Shown in pieces: positions 8,915 to 16,957 of a stretch of DNA of 64,000 bases. The stretch spans positions 3,388,775 through 3,452,774 of the forward strand of contig NZ_AP021884.1 in NCBI RefSeq assembly GCF_009938015.1, in the 5' to 3' direction. Position 1 is the stretch's first letter. The number at the start of each line of letters is the position of its first letter. Made by a program: the position numbers and the translations under genes. The DNA is from Sulfuriferula plumbiphila. Lineage in GTDB: Bacteria; Pseudomonadota; Gammaproteobacteria; Burkholderiales; Sulfuriferulaceae. The notes beneath the pieces were generated by a model. That model worked only from the letters and a program-made list of their open reading frames with translations. It was not told the DNA's origin and did no database searches.

Positions 8915-10094
8915 GGAAACTCTGCAAAACCCCCACTTCTGCGCCCCGCACCCGAGTCCATTGTGGCAATATTAAGCCCATGAAACAAACCACCCTGAAT
9001 CTAGACCTCAGTCTCAAGCGCACGCGCAAGCGTGAATTTCTCGAGCAGATGGAACACGTCGTACCGTGGGCAGCGCTGGTCAAGCTGATTGCCCCGCACT
9101 ACCCCCAAGGCAACAACGGGCGTCCGCCGTTCCCGCTCGAAACCATGCTGCGCATCCACTTCATGCAGCAATGGTTCAGCCTGTCCGATCCGGGCATGGA
9201 AGAAGCCTTCTTCGACATCCCGCTGTACCGCGAATTTGCCCAACTCGAAGACTATGCCCGCCTGCCTGACGAGAGCACCATCCTGCGCTTTCGCCACCGG
9301 CTCGAGCACCACCAGCTGGCCGAACAGATTCTCGCCACCGTCAATCAGCTGCTGATCCAGCAAGGCCTGCTGCTCAAAGTCGGCAGCGTGGTGGACGCCA
9401 CCCTGATCCCGGCGCCCACCTCGACCAAGAACAAAGACAAGACCCGCGACCCCGAAATGCATTCCAGCAAAAAAGGCAATCAATGGTACTTCGGCATGAA
9501 AGCCCACATTGGTGCGGATGCCGATTCCGGACTGGTGCATACCGTGCGCGGCACGGCTGGCCATGTGCATGACGTGATCGAAGCCAATGGGCTGTTGCAT
9601 GGCGAGGAAACAGAAGTGTATGGCGATGCCGGTTACCAGGGTGCCGCCAAACGCCCGGACGCCAAAGCGAGTATCAACTGGCACATCGCCATGCGCCCGG
9701 GCAAGCGCCGGGCGCTGGACAAGGACAAACCCATTGATGCATTGATCGACCAGTTGGAGAAACTCAAGGCGGGTATCCGCGCCAAGGTAGAGCACCCGTT
9801 CCGGGTGATCAAGCGCCAGTTCGGATTCGCCAAGGTGCGCTACAAAGGATTGAAGAAGAATACGGCCCAGCTCATCACCCTGTTTGCGCTATCCAATCTG
9901 TGGATGGCGCGGCACAAACTGATGGCACTACCGGGATGAGTGCGCCTGGAAATCAGGAAAGCGGCCTGAACGGGGCTAAAAACTCTAAAAACAGCGCGGG
10001 AATAGGCGCTTATTAAGCATTTCGCGTGGCTGATTTGAAATTTAAAGCAGCGCCGCCTGCCGCTGCGCGGTGGATGGGGTTGTTCAGAGCATCC
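8915..10094 (+). mobile_element. Complete IS5-family insertion sequence with TTAA target duplication
   Basis: 1180 bp. The left end GGAAACTCTGCAAAACCCC (8915-8933) matches the reverse complement of the right end, GGATGCTCTGAACAACCCC, at 14 of 19 positions. TTAA flanks both sides (8911-8914 and 10095-10098), fitting the YTAR-type 4-bp target duplication of IS5 elements. It carries one intact transposase. Between the transposase stop and the right end are about 155 bp without a gene. It was inserted into a GGATTAACAGGATT repeat arm between narK and the kinase gene. Confidence 0.88.
8980..9939 (+). CDS. IS5-family transposase (DDE)
   Basis: 319 aa, full length. It begins with the DUF772-like N-terminal region (FLEQMEHVVPWAALV, PFPLETMLRIHFMQQWF). 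The DDE catalytic region follows: VVDATLIPAP, VYGDAGYQGA and the final Glu in RAKVEHPFRVIKRQFG. No frameshift or premature stop is visible, so the element may still move. It lies inside the terminal repeats of the insertion sequence at 8915-10094. Confidence 0.95.
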   Translation: MKQTTLNLDLSLKRTRKREFLEQMEHVVPWAALVKLIAPHYPQGNNGRPPFPLETMLRIHFMQQWFSLSDPGMEEAFFDIPLYREFAQLEDYARLPDESTILRFRHRLEHHQLAEQILATVNQLLIQQGLLLKVGSVVDATLIPAPTSTKNKDKTRDPEMHSSKKGNQWYFGMKAHIGADADSGLVHTVRGTAGHVHDVIEANGLLHGEETEVYGDAGYQGAAKRPDAKASINWHIAMRPGKRRALDKDKPIDALIDQLEKLKAGIRAKVEHPFRVIKRQFGFAKVRYKGLKKNTAQLITLFALSNLWMARHKLMALPG

Positions 10095-10174
10095 TTAACA
10101 GGATTTCTCAGGATGAACGCGATACCCCTGAGCAATGAGCGTTATCTTTTATCTATCTTGTAAATCCAGCAAAT

Positions 10175-10188
10175 AATCCTGTTAATCC
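10175..10188. repeat. AATCCTGTTAATCC repeat arm facing a split GGATTAACAGGATT arm
   Basis: AATCCTGTTAATCC is the inverse of GGATTAACAGGATT. That second sequence is rebuilt when the insertion sequence and one TTAA are removed from the flanks (GCAGGA-TTAA-CAGGATTT). So before insertion this gap held an imperfect palindrome of a type common between bacterial genes. Confidence 0.6.
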
Positions 10189-10204
10189 AGTCGCTGATTT
10201 CCCC

Positions 10205-11893
10205 ATGCCCCTGCAACTCACCATAGCTCATACTTCCACCACCGGACCGCGTGAGCGCAACGAGGATTTCTGCGGTTTCGTCACCCCGGAAGGCGCGCAG
10301 CTCGCCAACAAGGGTGCGCTGGCGGCGCTGGCGGATGGCGTTTCTGGCGGTACGGGCGGACGCGAGGCAGCGGAATACACCGTGCGTGGGCTGCTCGCTG
10401 ACTACTACGCCACGCCCGACACTTGGGAGGTGCAGCACGCGCTGGACAAGGTGCTCGGCGCCATCAACCGCTGGCTGATTTCCCAGGCCACCACCCGCCG
10501 TGACCTGGCAGGCATGTCATGCACGCTGTCCGCGCTGGTGCTGCGTGGTCAGCGCTACCATCTGGCGCACGTGGGCGATTCACGCATCTACCGGTTGCGC
10601 GGCGATGTCTTCACCCAACTTACCACCGATCACGTATGGGATCGTCCCGACATGCGCCATGTGCTCAAACGCGCGGTAGGGCTGGACAGCCACCTGATGG
10701 CGGATTTTGCCGAAGGCGAGTTGCAGGCGGGAGACGTGTTTGTGCTGGTATCGGACGGGGTATGGGAACCGCTTGGCGAGCTGGGCATGCACAGCGCGCT
10801 CAACCTGCACCGCAACCCGGCGCTGGCCGCCGGCGAACTGGTCAGGCTGGCGCACAAACAGGGTGGCCAGGACAACGCCAGCGCCGTGGTGGTGCGCGTG
10901 GACGCAGTGGCAGAGGACAACCTGCGCGACCACCTCGCCGCCGAACGTCGCCTGCCCGTACCCCCCCGCCTCAAACCTGGTACCCGGCTGGATGATTTCG
11001 AAGTGGTCGAGGTGCTGCACGAATCGCGCATGTCCCTGCTCTACAAGGTACGCAAGCGCAGCGACGGGCGCCTGTGGGTATTGAAAACCCTGCCGCCGCG
11101 GGCGGCCAATCAGCCCGAATTTGCCGCTGCGCTGATCCAGGAGGAGTGGCTGGCGAAAAAGGTCATCGCCCATTACTTCCCGCAGGTATTGCCGCTGGCA
11201 GCGGACGAGCGCTCGGCACTGTACTACGTGATGAGCTGGCACGCGGGCGCCACGCTGCAACAGCACCTCGACGCCGGCCGGCATTTTTCCATCGCTGAAG
11301 CCACGCAAACCGGCATTCGCCTGATCAAGGGGCTGGCAGCGCTGCACCGGCTCAACATCCTGCACCGCGACATCAAGCCAGCCAACCTGCACCTGGGCGA
11401 GGACGGCAAGCTGCGCATCCTGGATTTTGGCGTCGCGGCCAGCAGTGGCCTGCACGACACCGGCGGCGGTGCGGGCACGCCCAGTTTCATGGCACCCGAG
11501 CTGATCGCAGGCGCCGCCGCCACGGTGCAGAGCGAGCTGTATGCCGCCGGGGTCACGCTGTATTACCTGCTCACGCGCAAATATCCTTATGGTGAAATCG
11601 AGCCGTTTCAGCACCCCAGATTTGGCGATCCGCCCCCCCCCACACGCTACCGCCCGGAAATCCCGCAATGGCTGGAAAACCTGCTGTTGAAGGCGGTCGC
11701 GTTTGAGCCCAAAAACCGTTTTGAGACCGCCGAAGAAATGTTGCTGGCGCTGGAGCAAGGCGAGCGCCACCCGCTCGGTGCACCGCGCCGCACGCCACTG
11801 CTGACGCGCGACCCGGCACGGGTTTGGCAGGCACTGGCGGTATTTTCCATTGTGCTCAACTTGTTGCTGGTTTACCTGCTGATCGTGGCTTAG
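10205..11893 (+). CDS. PP2C phosphatase-Ser/Thr protein kinase fusion with C-terminal membrane anchor
   Basis: 562 aa. The N-terminal PP2C domain (about 1-240) shows metal-binding RERNEDF, ADGVSGG, HVGDSRIYRL, LVSDGVWEPL and GGQDNAS. The Hanks-type kinase (about 260-515) has the Lys in LWVLKTLPP, catalytic HRDIKPAN (D389), DFG (D407) and GTPSFMAPE; its glycine-rich loop is poor. One hydrophobic helix (about 538-560) ends the protein, so it should be membrane-tethered and cytoplasmic. A similar fusion sits next to nirB/nasA genes in pseudomonads (PA1782-like, from memory). It is followed 45 bp later by nasT. Its substrate is unknown. Confidence 0.88.
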   Translation: MPLQLTIAHTSTTGPRERNEDFCGFVTPEGAQLANKGALAALADGVSGGTGGREAAEYTVRGLLADYYATPDTWEVQHALDKVLGAINRWLISQATTRRDLAGMSCTLSALVLRGQRYHLAHVGDSRIYRLRGDVFTQLTTDHVWDRPDMRHVLKRAVGLDSHLMADFAEGELQAGDVFVLVSDGVWEPLGELGMHSALNLHRNPALAAGELVRLAHKQGGQDNASAVVVRVDAVAEDNLRDHLAAERRLPVPPRLKPGTRLDDFEVVEVLHESRMSLLYKVRKRSDGRLWVLKTLPPRAANQPEFAAALIQEEWLAKKVIAHYFPQVLPLAADERSALYYVMSWHAGATLQQHLDAGRHFSIAEATQTGIRLIKGLAALHRLNILHRDIKPANLHLGEDGKLRILDFGVAASSGLHDTGGGAGTPSFMAPELIAGAAATVQSELYAAGVTLYYLLTRKYPYGEIEPFQHPRFGDPPPPTRYRPEIPQWLENLLLKAVAFEPKNRFETAEEMLLALEQGERHPLGAPRRTPLLTRDPARVWQALAVFSIVLNLLLVYLLIVA

Positions 11894-11938
11894 CATGATG
11901 CTTGCTTGGTCTGTAGCGTGTATTTGAAGGAAGCACCC

Positions 11939-12514
11939 ATGTTGACCGTACTGATTGCCGATCATGACGCCACCCGCGCCACCCGGCTGGAACAGGCGTT
12001 TCGCGACCAGGGCTATGCGGTAGCCGACGTGGTGAACTCGGCTTTTGAACTGGCCGCCGCAGTGGCGGCACATGCGCCCGACATCATTATCATGGGTACC
12101 GATTCACCTGACCGCGATACCCTTGAACACCTCTGCATCGCCACCCGCGACTGCCCGCGTCCGGTGGTCATGTTCACCCAGGATGACGCCAGCGAATCCA
12201 TCCGTGCGGCGCTCAAGGCCGGGGTATCCGCCTATGTGGTGGATGGGCTGGACGCCGAGCGCATCCGTCCGATCCTGGAAGTGGCGCGGGTACGTTTTGA
12301 AGAACACCAGATACTGTTGCGGACCGCCGCTGAGGCGGCGCGCAAGACGCACGAGCGCAATGTGATTGACGCCGCGAAACGCAAACTCATGGCACATCGG
12401 GGCTTGCCTGAAGACGCTGCTTACCACGCCATGCGCCGCGCCGCCATGTCCGAAAACCGCCGCCTGGTGGAAATCGCCGAGTCCATTCTGCAACAGCTTG
12501 ACCAACACGGCTGA
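11939..12514 (+). CDS. nasT: NasT-type ANTAR response regulator (transcription antiterminator)
   Basis: 191 aa. It has a receiver domain (about 1-120; LIADHD, GTDSPDRDTLEHL, VVMFTQDD, GVSAYVVDG) and a C-terminal ANTAR RNA-binding domain (about 130-185; AKRKLMAHRGLPEDAAYHAMRRAAM). NasT binds paired hairpins in nitrate-assimilation leaders and prevents termination when nitrate is present; free activity is normally held back by NasS. No NasS gene is seen in the window. The ATG at 11939 follows GAAGGAAGC. Its end overlaps an NtrC-like half dyad of the nrtA promoter. Confidence 0.92.
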   Translation: MLTVLIADHDATRATRLEQAFRDQGYAVADVVNSAFELAAAVAAHAPDIIIMGTDSPDRDTLEHLCIATRDCPRPVVMFTQDDASESIRAALKAGVSAYVVDGLDAERIRPILEVARVRFEEHQILLRTAAEAARKTHERNVIDAAKRKLMAHRGLPEDAAYHAMRRAAMSENRRLVEIAESILQQLDQHG

Positions 12515-12560
12515 ACCATCGTTGTGCCAAAGCGCGTATTGCGCGCACTGTCGTCGTGCG
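12512..12560 (+). promoter_or_regulatory. Tandem NtrC-like dyads upstream of nrtA
   Basis: Two dyads fit TGCAC-N7-GTGCA. The first, TGAAC-N7-GTGCC (12512-12528), has 8/10 conserved positions and overlaps the nasT stop. The second, CGCAC-N7-GTGCG (12544-12560), has 8/10 and is fully symmetric. Their 32-bp spacing and the distance of about 90-140 bp to the -24 box suit an NtrC enhancer. Confidence 0.55.
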
Positions 12561-12647
12561 CATTCAGCATTGCCCGTCTCGTCCCGGTTTCTCTGAACAG
12601 GAAATTTAATCCATATAAATCATCTGCTTGATTAATTTATTTCAAAC

Positions 12648-12663
12648 AGGCACGAGCCTTGCT
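12648..12663 (+). promoter_or_regulatory. Sigma-54 (-24/-12) promoter of the nrtA operon
   Basis: AGGCACGAGCCTTGCT matches the RpoN consensus with GG (12649-12650) and GC (12661-12662) 10 bp apart. The leader of about 100 nt before nrtA contains short GC-rich hairpins (for example GCGG-CACT-CCGC near 12694-12705). These could be a NasT target, but I see no clear U-run terminator. Confidence 0.72.
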
Positions 12664-12774
12664 ATATAGGCTCCGAGTCCTGTCCAACGGCGGGCGGCAC
12701 TCCGCAAGCGCATTTATCTTGATTCTGCAGAAACCCGGCGACGGCAATCTGCACGCCCATACGGAGCAGCCACA

Positions 12775-14064
12775 ATGAGCAACCAGCCAAACGACAGCCA
12801 CATTGACGTCACTTCCTCCACCCCGGAAAACACGCGTCGTGATTTCCTCAAAAAATCCACCGGCATTCTGGGCGGCGCCGCCTTAATGAGCATGGTTGCC
12901 CCCGGCGTGCGCAGTGGTGCCTGGGCAGCAGGCTCTGATGCACCAGAAAAAACCGAGATCAAAATCGGCTTCATTCCACTCACCGATTGCGCCTCGGTGG
13001 TCATCGCCAGCGTGCTGGGCTTCGACAAAAAATACGGCATTAAAATCATGCCGAGCAAGGAAGCCTCTTGGGCCGCCGTGCGCGACAAGCTGGTGAACGG
13101 CGAGCTGGATGGGGCGCACGTGCTGTATGGCCTGATTTACGGCGTGCAAATGGGTATCGGCGGGCCGAAGAAAGACATGGCCAATCTGATGACCATCAAC
13201 AACAACGGCCAGGCGATTACGCTATCCGATCAGCTCAAGGCCAAAGGCGCGGTGGATGGCGTAAGCCTGGCCAGGCTCATCAAGGCCGAGCCGCGCGAAT
13301 ACACCTTTGCCCAGACCTTTCCCACCGGCACCCATGCCATGTGGTTGTATTACTGGCTGGCGACCTACGGCGTCAACCCGTTCACCGAGGCCAAGGTGAT
13401 TACCGTGCCGCCGCCGCAAATGATTGCCAACATGCGCGTCGACAACATGGACGGCTTTTGCGTGGGCGAACCGTGGAATGCGCGCGCCATCCGCGACAAT
13501 GTCGGTTTCACCGCCGTCACCACCCAGGAAATCTGGAAAGACCACCCGGAGAAAATCCTCGGCACCAGCGCCGACTGGGTCGCCAAACACCCCAATACCG
13601 CGCGTGCGCTGATCATGGCGGTGCTGGATGCCTCGCGTTACATCGACACCATGAGCAACCGTACCCAAGTCGCCAAGATCATCGCCGAGAAGTCCTACGT
13701 GAACACCGACGTCGACTCCATTGAAGGCCGCATGCATGGCCAGTACAACAACGGCCTGGGCAAGAAATGGCAGGATCCGAACTACATGAAATTCTTCAAC
13801 GACGGCAAGGTGAACTTCCCCTATCTTTCCGACGGCATGTGGTTCCTTACCCAGCACAAACGCTGGGGTCTGCTCAAATCTGATCCCGACTATCTGGCCG
13901 AGGCGCAAAAGGTCAACCAGATCAAGCTCTACACCGAGGCCGCCACCCAGCTCAAGATCGCCGTACCGAAGAGCCCGATGCGCTCTGCCAGGCTGATCGA
14001 CGGGGTGGTGTGGGACGGCAAGGATCCGAAGAAATACGCCAACGGCTTCAAGATCAAAGCCTAG
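12775..14064 (+). CDS. nrtA: Nitrate ABC transporter substrate-binding protein (Tat signal)
   Basis: 429 aa, NrtA/NasF-like. The N terminus carries a twin-arginine signal (RRDFLKKSTGILGG, R21-R22) and a signal cleavage region near WAAG, so the protein is exported folded. The mature part begins KIGFIPLTDCASVVIA, followed by EASWAAVRDKLVNGELDGAHVL, FPTGTHAMWLYYWLA and FCVGEPWNARA, all typical of nitrate-binding NrtA proteins. It heads the nrtA-globin-nrtB-porin-nrtD group. The signal peptide argues against it being the cytoplasmic sensor NasS. Confidence 0.92.
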   Translation: MSNQPNDSHIDVTSSTPENTRRDFLKKSTGILGGAALMSMVAPGVRSGAWAAGSDAPEKTEIKIGFIPLTDCASVVIASVLGFDKKYGIKIMPSKEASWAAVRDKLVNGELDGAHVLYGLIYGVQMGIGGPKKDMANLMTINNNGQAITLSDQLKAKGAVDGVSLARLIKAEPREYTFAQTFPTGTHAMWLYYWLATYGVNPFTEAKVITVPPPQMIANMRVDNMDGFCVGEPWNARAIRDNVGFTAVTTQEIWKDHPEKILGTSADWVAKHPNTARALIMAVLDASRYIDTMSNRTQVAKIIAEKSYVNTDVDSIEGRMHGQYNNGLGKKWQDPNYMKFFNDGKVNFPYLSDGMWFLTQHKRWGLLKSDPDYLAEAQKVNQIKLYTEAATQLKIAVPKSPMRSARLIDGVVWDGKDPKKYANGFKIKA

Positions 14065-14092
14065 CCCATCTGAAACTCACAAGGAAACGATC

Positions 14093-14506
14093 ATGACGCC
14101 CGAGCAAATCACCCTGGTCAAGTCCAGCTGGCAACAGGTTCTGCCCATCAAGGACACTGCCGCAGGCCTGTTTTACACCAGGCTGTTTGAACTGGATCCC
14201 TCCCTGCGCGGCATGTTCAAAGGCGACATGGCCGGGCAGGGGCGCAAGCTGATGGCCATGATCAACACGGTAGTCAACAGCCTCGACCAGCTGGGGCCGA
14301 TTCTGGGTGCCGTTGAAGACCTGGGGCGGCGCCATGCCGGGTACGGGGTGAAAGACCGCCACTACGACACCGTGGGAGAGGCACTGATCTGGACGCTCGG
14401 CCAAGGCTTGGGCGAGGGCTTCACGCCGGCCGTAAAGCTGGCCTGGATCAGCGCCTACACCACACTGGCCACCGCCATGAAGCCGGCTGCGTGCGCCACG
14501 GCATGA
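14093..14506 (+). CDS. Single-domain haemoglobin (Vgb/FHb globin class)
   Basis: 137 aa. The globin fold matches the haem domain of flavohaemoglobins: VKSSWQQV, FYTRLFELDPSLRGMF with the distal B10 Tyr28, RRHAGYGVKDRHY with proximal His81, and the Tyr/Glu pair in YDTVGEAL that tunes the proximal His. No reductase domain follows. It lies between nrtA and nrtB in the same direction (28 and 75 bp gaps). By analogy with Bradyrhizobium Bjgb, which sits among nitrate assimilation genes, it may detoxify NO formed during nitrite reduction. That role is inferred. Confidence 0.88.
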   Translation: MTPEQITLVKSSWQQVLPIKDTAAGLFYTRLFELDPSLRGMFKGDMAGQGRKLMAMINTVVNSLDQLGPILGAVEDLGRRHAGYGVKDRHYDTVGEALIWTLGQGLGEGFTPAVKLAWISAYTTLATAMKPAACATA

Positions 14507-14581
14507 CACCACAGCTATTGCCGGCTGATCACGTTGACGGCCGTCACATGCGCAGGCAAACAGAAATCAAGGAGATTCACC

Positions 14582-15481
14582 ATGAGTGCCGTTTACCGAA
14601 CCCTGCAACCCATTCCGCCCGCAAATGACGCCAGCACGACAAATACCATGGTGGAAGTCGCCGAGCCGGTAGTCAAACCAGCCGAACCCCGGCTCAGACT
14701 CAACCTTAAAGAAAAGCTCGGCACCGTGTTGCGCGTCCTGACTCCACCCCTGTTGGGCATAGCCGCCTTTATCGGTATCTGGGCATTGATCGCCCAGGAA
14801 ACGAGCAACCTGCCCGGCCCTTACAAAACCTGGGTTTCAGCGCAGGCGTTATTCGCCGATCCGTTTTACAACAATGGCCCCAACGACCAGGGCATAGGCT
14901 GGAACATCCTGTATTCGCTGTATCGAGTGGGTCTCGGCTTTGGCATGGCCGCCCTGGTCGGCATTCCTCTGGGCTTCATGATAGGCCGCTTCAGGTTCCT
15001 CGCGGAGATGACCGCGCCCATCATCAGCCTGCTGCGGCCCGTGTCGCCACTGGCCTGGCTGCCGATTGGCCTGCTGGTGTTCCACCGCGCCGAGCCCGCC
15101 TCGATCTGGGTGATTTTCATCTCCAGCATCTGGCCGATGGTACTCAACACCGCCGTTGGCGTGCGCCAGGTGCCACAGGATTATCTCAATGTCGCCCGCG
15201 TGCTCAATCTGTCCGAATGGAAAGTATTCAGCCGTATCTTGTTCCCTGCCGTCGTGCCACACGTACTCACCGGGATACGCCTGTCCATCGGCGTGGCCTG
15301 GCTGGTAATCGTCGCCGCCGAAATGCTCACCGGCGGCGTGGGAATTGGCTTCTGGATCTGGGACGAGTGGAACAACCTCAACGTCGCACACATCATCATT
15401 GCCATCTTTGTGGTGGGCATCGTTGGCCTGTTGCTGGAACAGCTGCTGGTACTGATAGCGAAACGGTTTGATTATGAGTGA
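14582..15481 (+). CDS. nrtB: Nitrate ABC transporter permease
   Basis: 299 aa with about six membrane helices. The ATPase-contacting EAA-like loop is near VGVRQVPQDYLNVARVLNLS and the motifs LRPVSPLAWLPIGLLVF and AAEMLTGGVGIGFWIWDEWN are characteristic of NrtB/TauC-type permeases. Start 14582 follows AAGGAG; a longer frame from 14534 has no such site. It works with NrtA and NrtD. The first about 45 residues are a poorly conserved cytoplasmic extension. Confidence 0.92.
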   Translation: MSAVYRTLQPIPPANDASTTNTMVEVAEPVVKPAEPRLRLNLKEKLGTVLRVLTPPLLGIAAFIGIWALIAQETSNLPGPYKTWVSAQALFADPFYNNGPNDQGIGWNILYSLYRVGLGFGMAALVGIPLGFMIGRFRFLAEMTAPIISLLRPVSPLAWLPIGLLVFHRAEPASIWVIFISSIWPMVLNTAVGVRQVPQDYLNVARVLNLSEWKVFSRILFPAVVPHVLTGIRLSIGVAWLVIVAAEMLTGGVGIGFWIWDEWNNLNVAHIIIAIFVVGIVGLLLEQLLVLIAKRFDYE

Positions 15482-15619
15482 GGCAGCAATAAAGCTTGTT
15501 CGCCTGATCTGCGCTCCTGCGCCCAGGTTGACAGGGCGGCCAACAGGCTGATAGGGCTAATCGATGTGGATGAAAAAATTCCTTTTTATAACCAGCCATG
15601 AACGCTTGCGGAGTATTTA

Positions 15620-16882
15620 ATGAACAAGAAAAAGGTACGTCACAGCCTCACCTATTCTGCGTGTATGGGCGTTTGCCTTGTCGCTTTTGCCCCTATGGCG
15701 CAAAGCGCCGAGACGCTCGTGGAAGCACTGACCGGAGGTAAAATTTCTGGCGACCTGCGTTATCGTTACGAATGGGTCGACCAGGAAGGCATCGCCAAAA
15801 AAGCCCAGGCCTCCACGTTGCGCACACAACTTGGATATGCCACAGGCGATTACAAGAACTTCGACGCCTTCGTGCAGTTTGAGGATGTGCGTGCGATCGG
15901 TAGCGAACGCTATAACAGTACGGTCAACCACCTCAGCCAATATCCGGTGGTGGCGGATCCAGCAGATACCGAAATCAATCAGGCCTATCTAGGCTTCAAG
16001 GGCATCCCCAAGACCGCGCTCAAGTATGGCCGCCAAGTGATCGTTTATGACAATCAACGCTTTATCGGCAATGTTGGATGGCGCCAGAATGAGCAAACCT
16101 TCGACGCCTTAACGCTGGTCAATACCACGCTGCCTGCAACCGCCGCCTCCTACGCACACATTACCAACGTCAACCGGATTTTTAGCGACAAAAATCCCAC
16201 TTTGGGCAACCTTCGGATGGATGGCGACCTTCTCAATATTGGCTATAAAGGCCTCAAAGCAGGGACGCTTGTCGGCTACGGCTACTTTCTGGACTATAAA
16301 CCTGGACAATCTATTCCGGTCACTGCTTCCAACAAAACACTGGGCCTGCGTTTCGATGGCGCTTATGCAATCGACAAAACGAAACTGCTTTATACCGCCG
16401 AATACGCCAAGCAAAGCAATTACAGCAACGGTGCATCGACGATTGACGCCGACTATGGCTACGCCATGCTGGGCCTCGGTTTGCAAGGGATGCAGATCAA
16501 GTTCAACTATGAACTGTTGGGCGGAGACGGGATATACGGCTTCGCTACGCCGCTTGCCACACTGCATGCATTTAACGGCTGGGCCGATAAATTTCTCACT
16601 ACCCCGAAAGATGGTATCAAAGACGCCTTCATCAGCGCAGGAGGTGCATTGGGAGGCGTCAGCCTGCTTGCCGCCTACCATGATTTTTCATCCGATCACC
16701 TTGGCTATCAATACGGCAAGGAGTGGGATGCACAAGCTTCGAAAAAATTAGGCAAATACCTTACCTTATTGGCTAAATACGCGACTTATCGCGGTGATAC
16801 CAATGCCTTGAACCGGACGCGGAATCCTGTTCTCGCCCAGGACATAGACAAGTTCTGGTTACAGGCCGAAGTGCAATTCTGA
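15620..16882 (+). CDS. Outer-membrane beta-barrel porin (alginate-export/OprD-like superfamily)
   Basis: 420 aa. A Sec signal peptide (about 1-29, ending AQSAETL) is followed by alternating strands with many aromatic residues and a terminal Phe (LQAEVQF), the outer-membrane insertion signature. SGDLRYRYEWVD and YLGFKGIPKTALKYGRQ are typical of alginate-export-type porins. It sits between nrtB and nrtD with larger gaps (138 and 75 bp) and its base composition looks less GC-rich than its neighbours, hinting at separate acquisition. A nitrate channel is plausible from position only. Confidence 0.8.
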   Translation: MNKKKVRHSLTYSACMGVCLVAFAPMAQSAETLVEALTGGKISGDLRYRYEWVDQEGIAKKAQASTLRTQLGYATGDYKNFDAFVQFEDVRAIGSERYNSTVNHLSQYPVVADPADTEINQAYLGFKGIPKTALKYGRQVIVYDNQRFIGNVGWRQNEQTFDALTLVNTTLPATAASYAHITNVNRIFSDKNPTLGNLRMDGDLLNIGYKGLKAGTLVGYGYFLDYKPGQSIPVTASNKTLGLRFDGAYAIDKTKLLYTAEYAKQSNYSNGASTIDADYGYAMLGLGLQGMQIKFNYELLGGDGIYGFATPLATLHAFNGWADKFLTTPKDGIKDAFISAGGALGGVSLLAAYHDFSSDHLGYQYGKEWDAQASKKLGKYLTLLAKYATYRGDTNALNRTRNPVLAQDIDKFWLQAEVQF

Positions 16883-16957
16883 CTGTGCGCGATAGCCAGC
16901 CGCTTAACCGGCTAGTCGCTACCCGCTAGTGTTACTGGCTCTCGGAAGGAGATCAAA

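Noticed and set aside
12775..14064. NasS, the cytoplasmic nitrate sensor
   Set aside because: A twin-arginine signal peptide and transporter gene neighbours point to NrtA.
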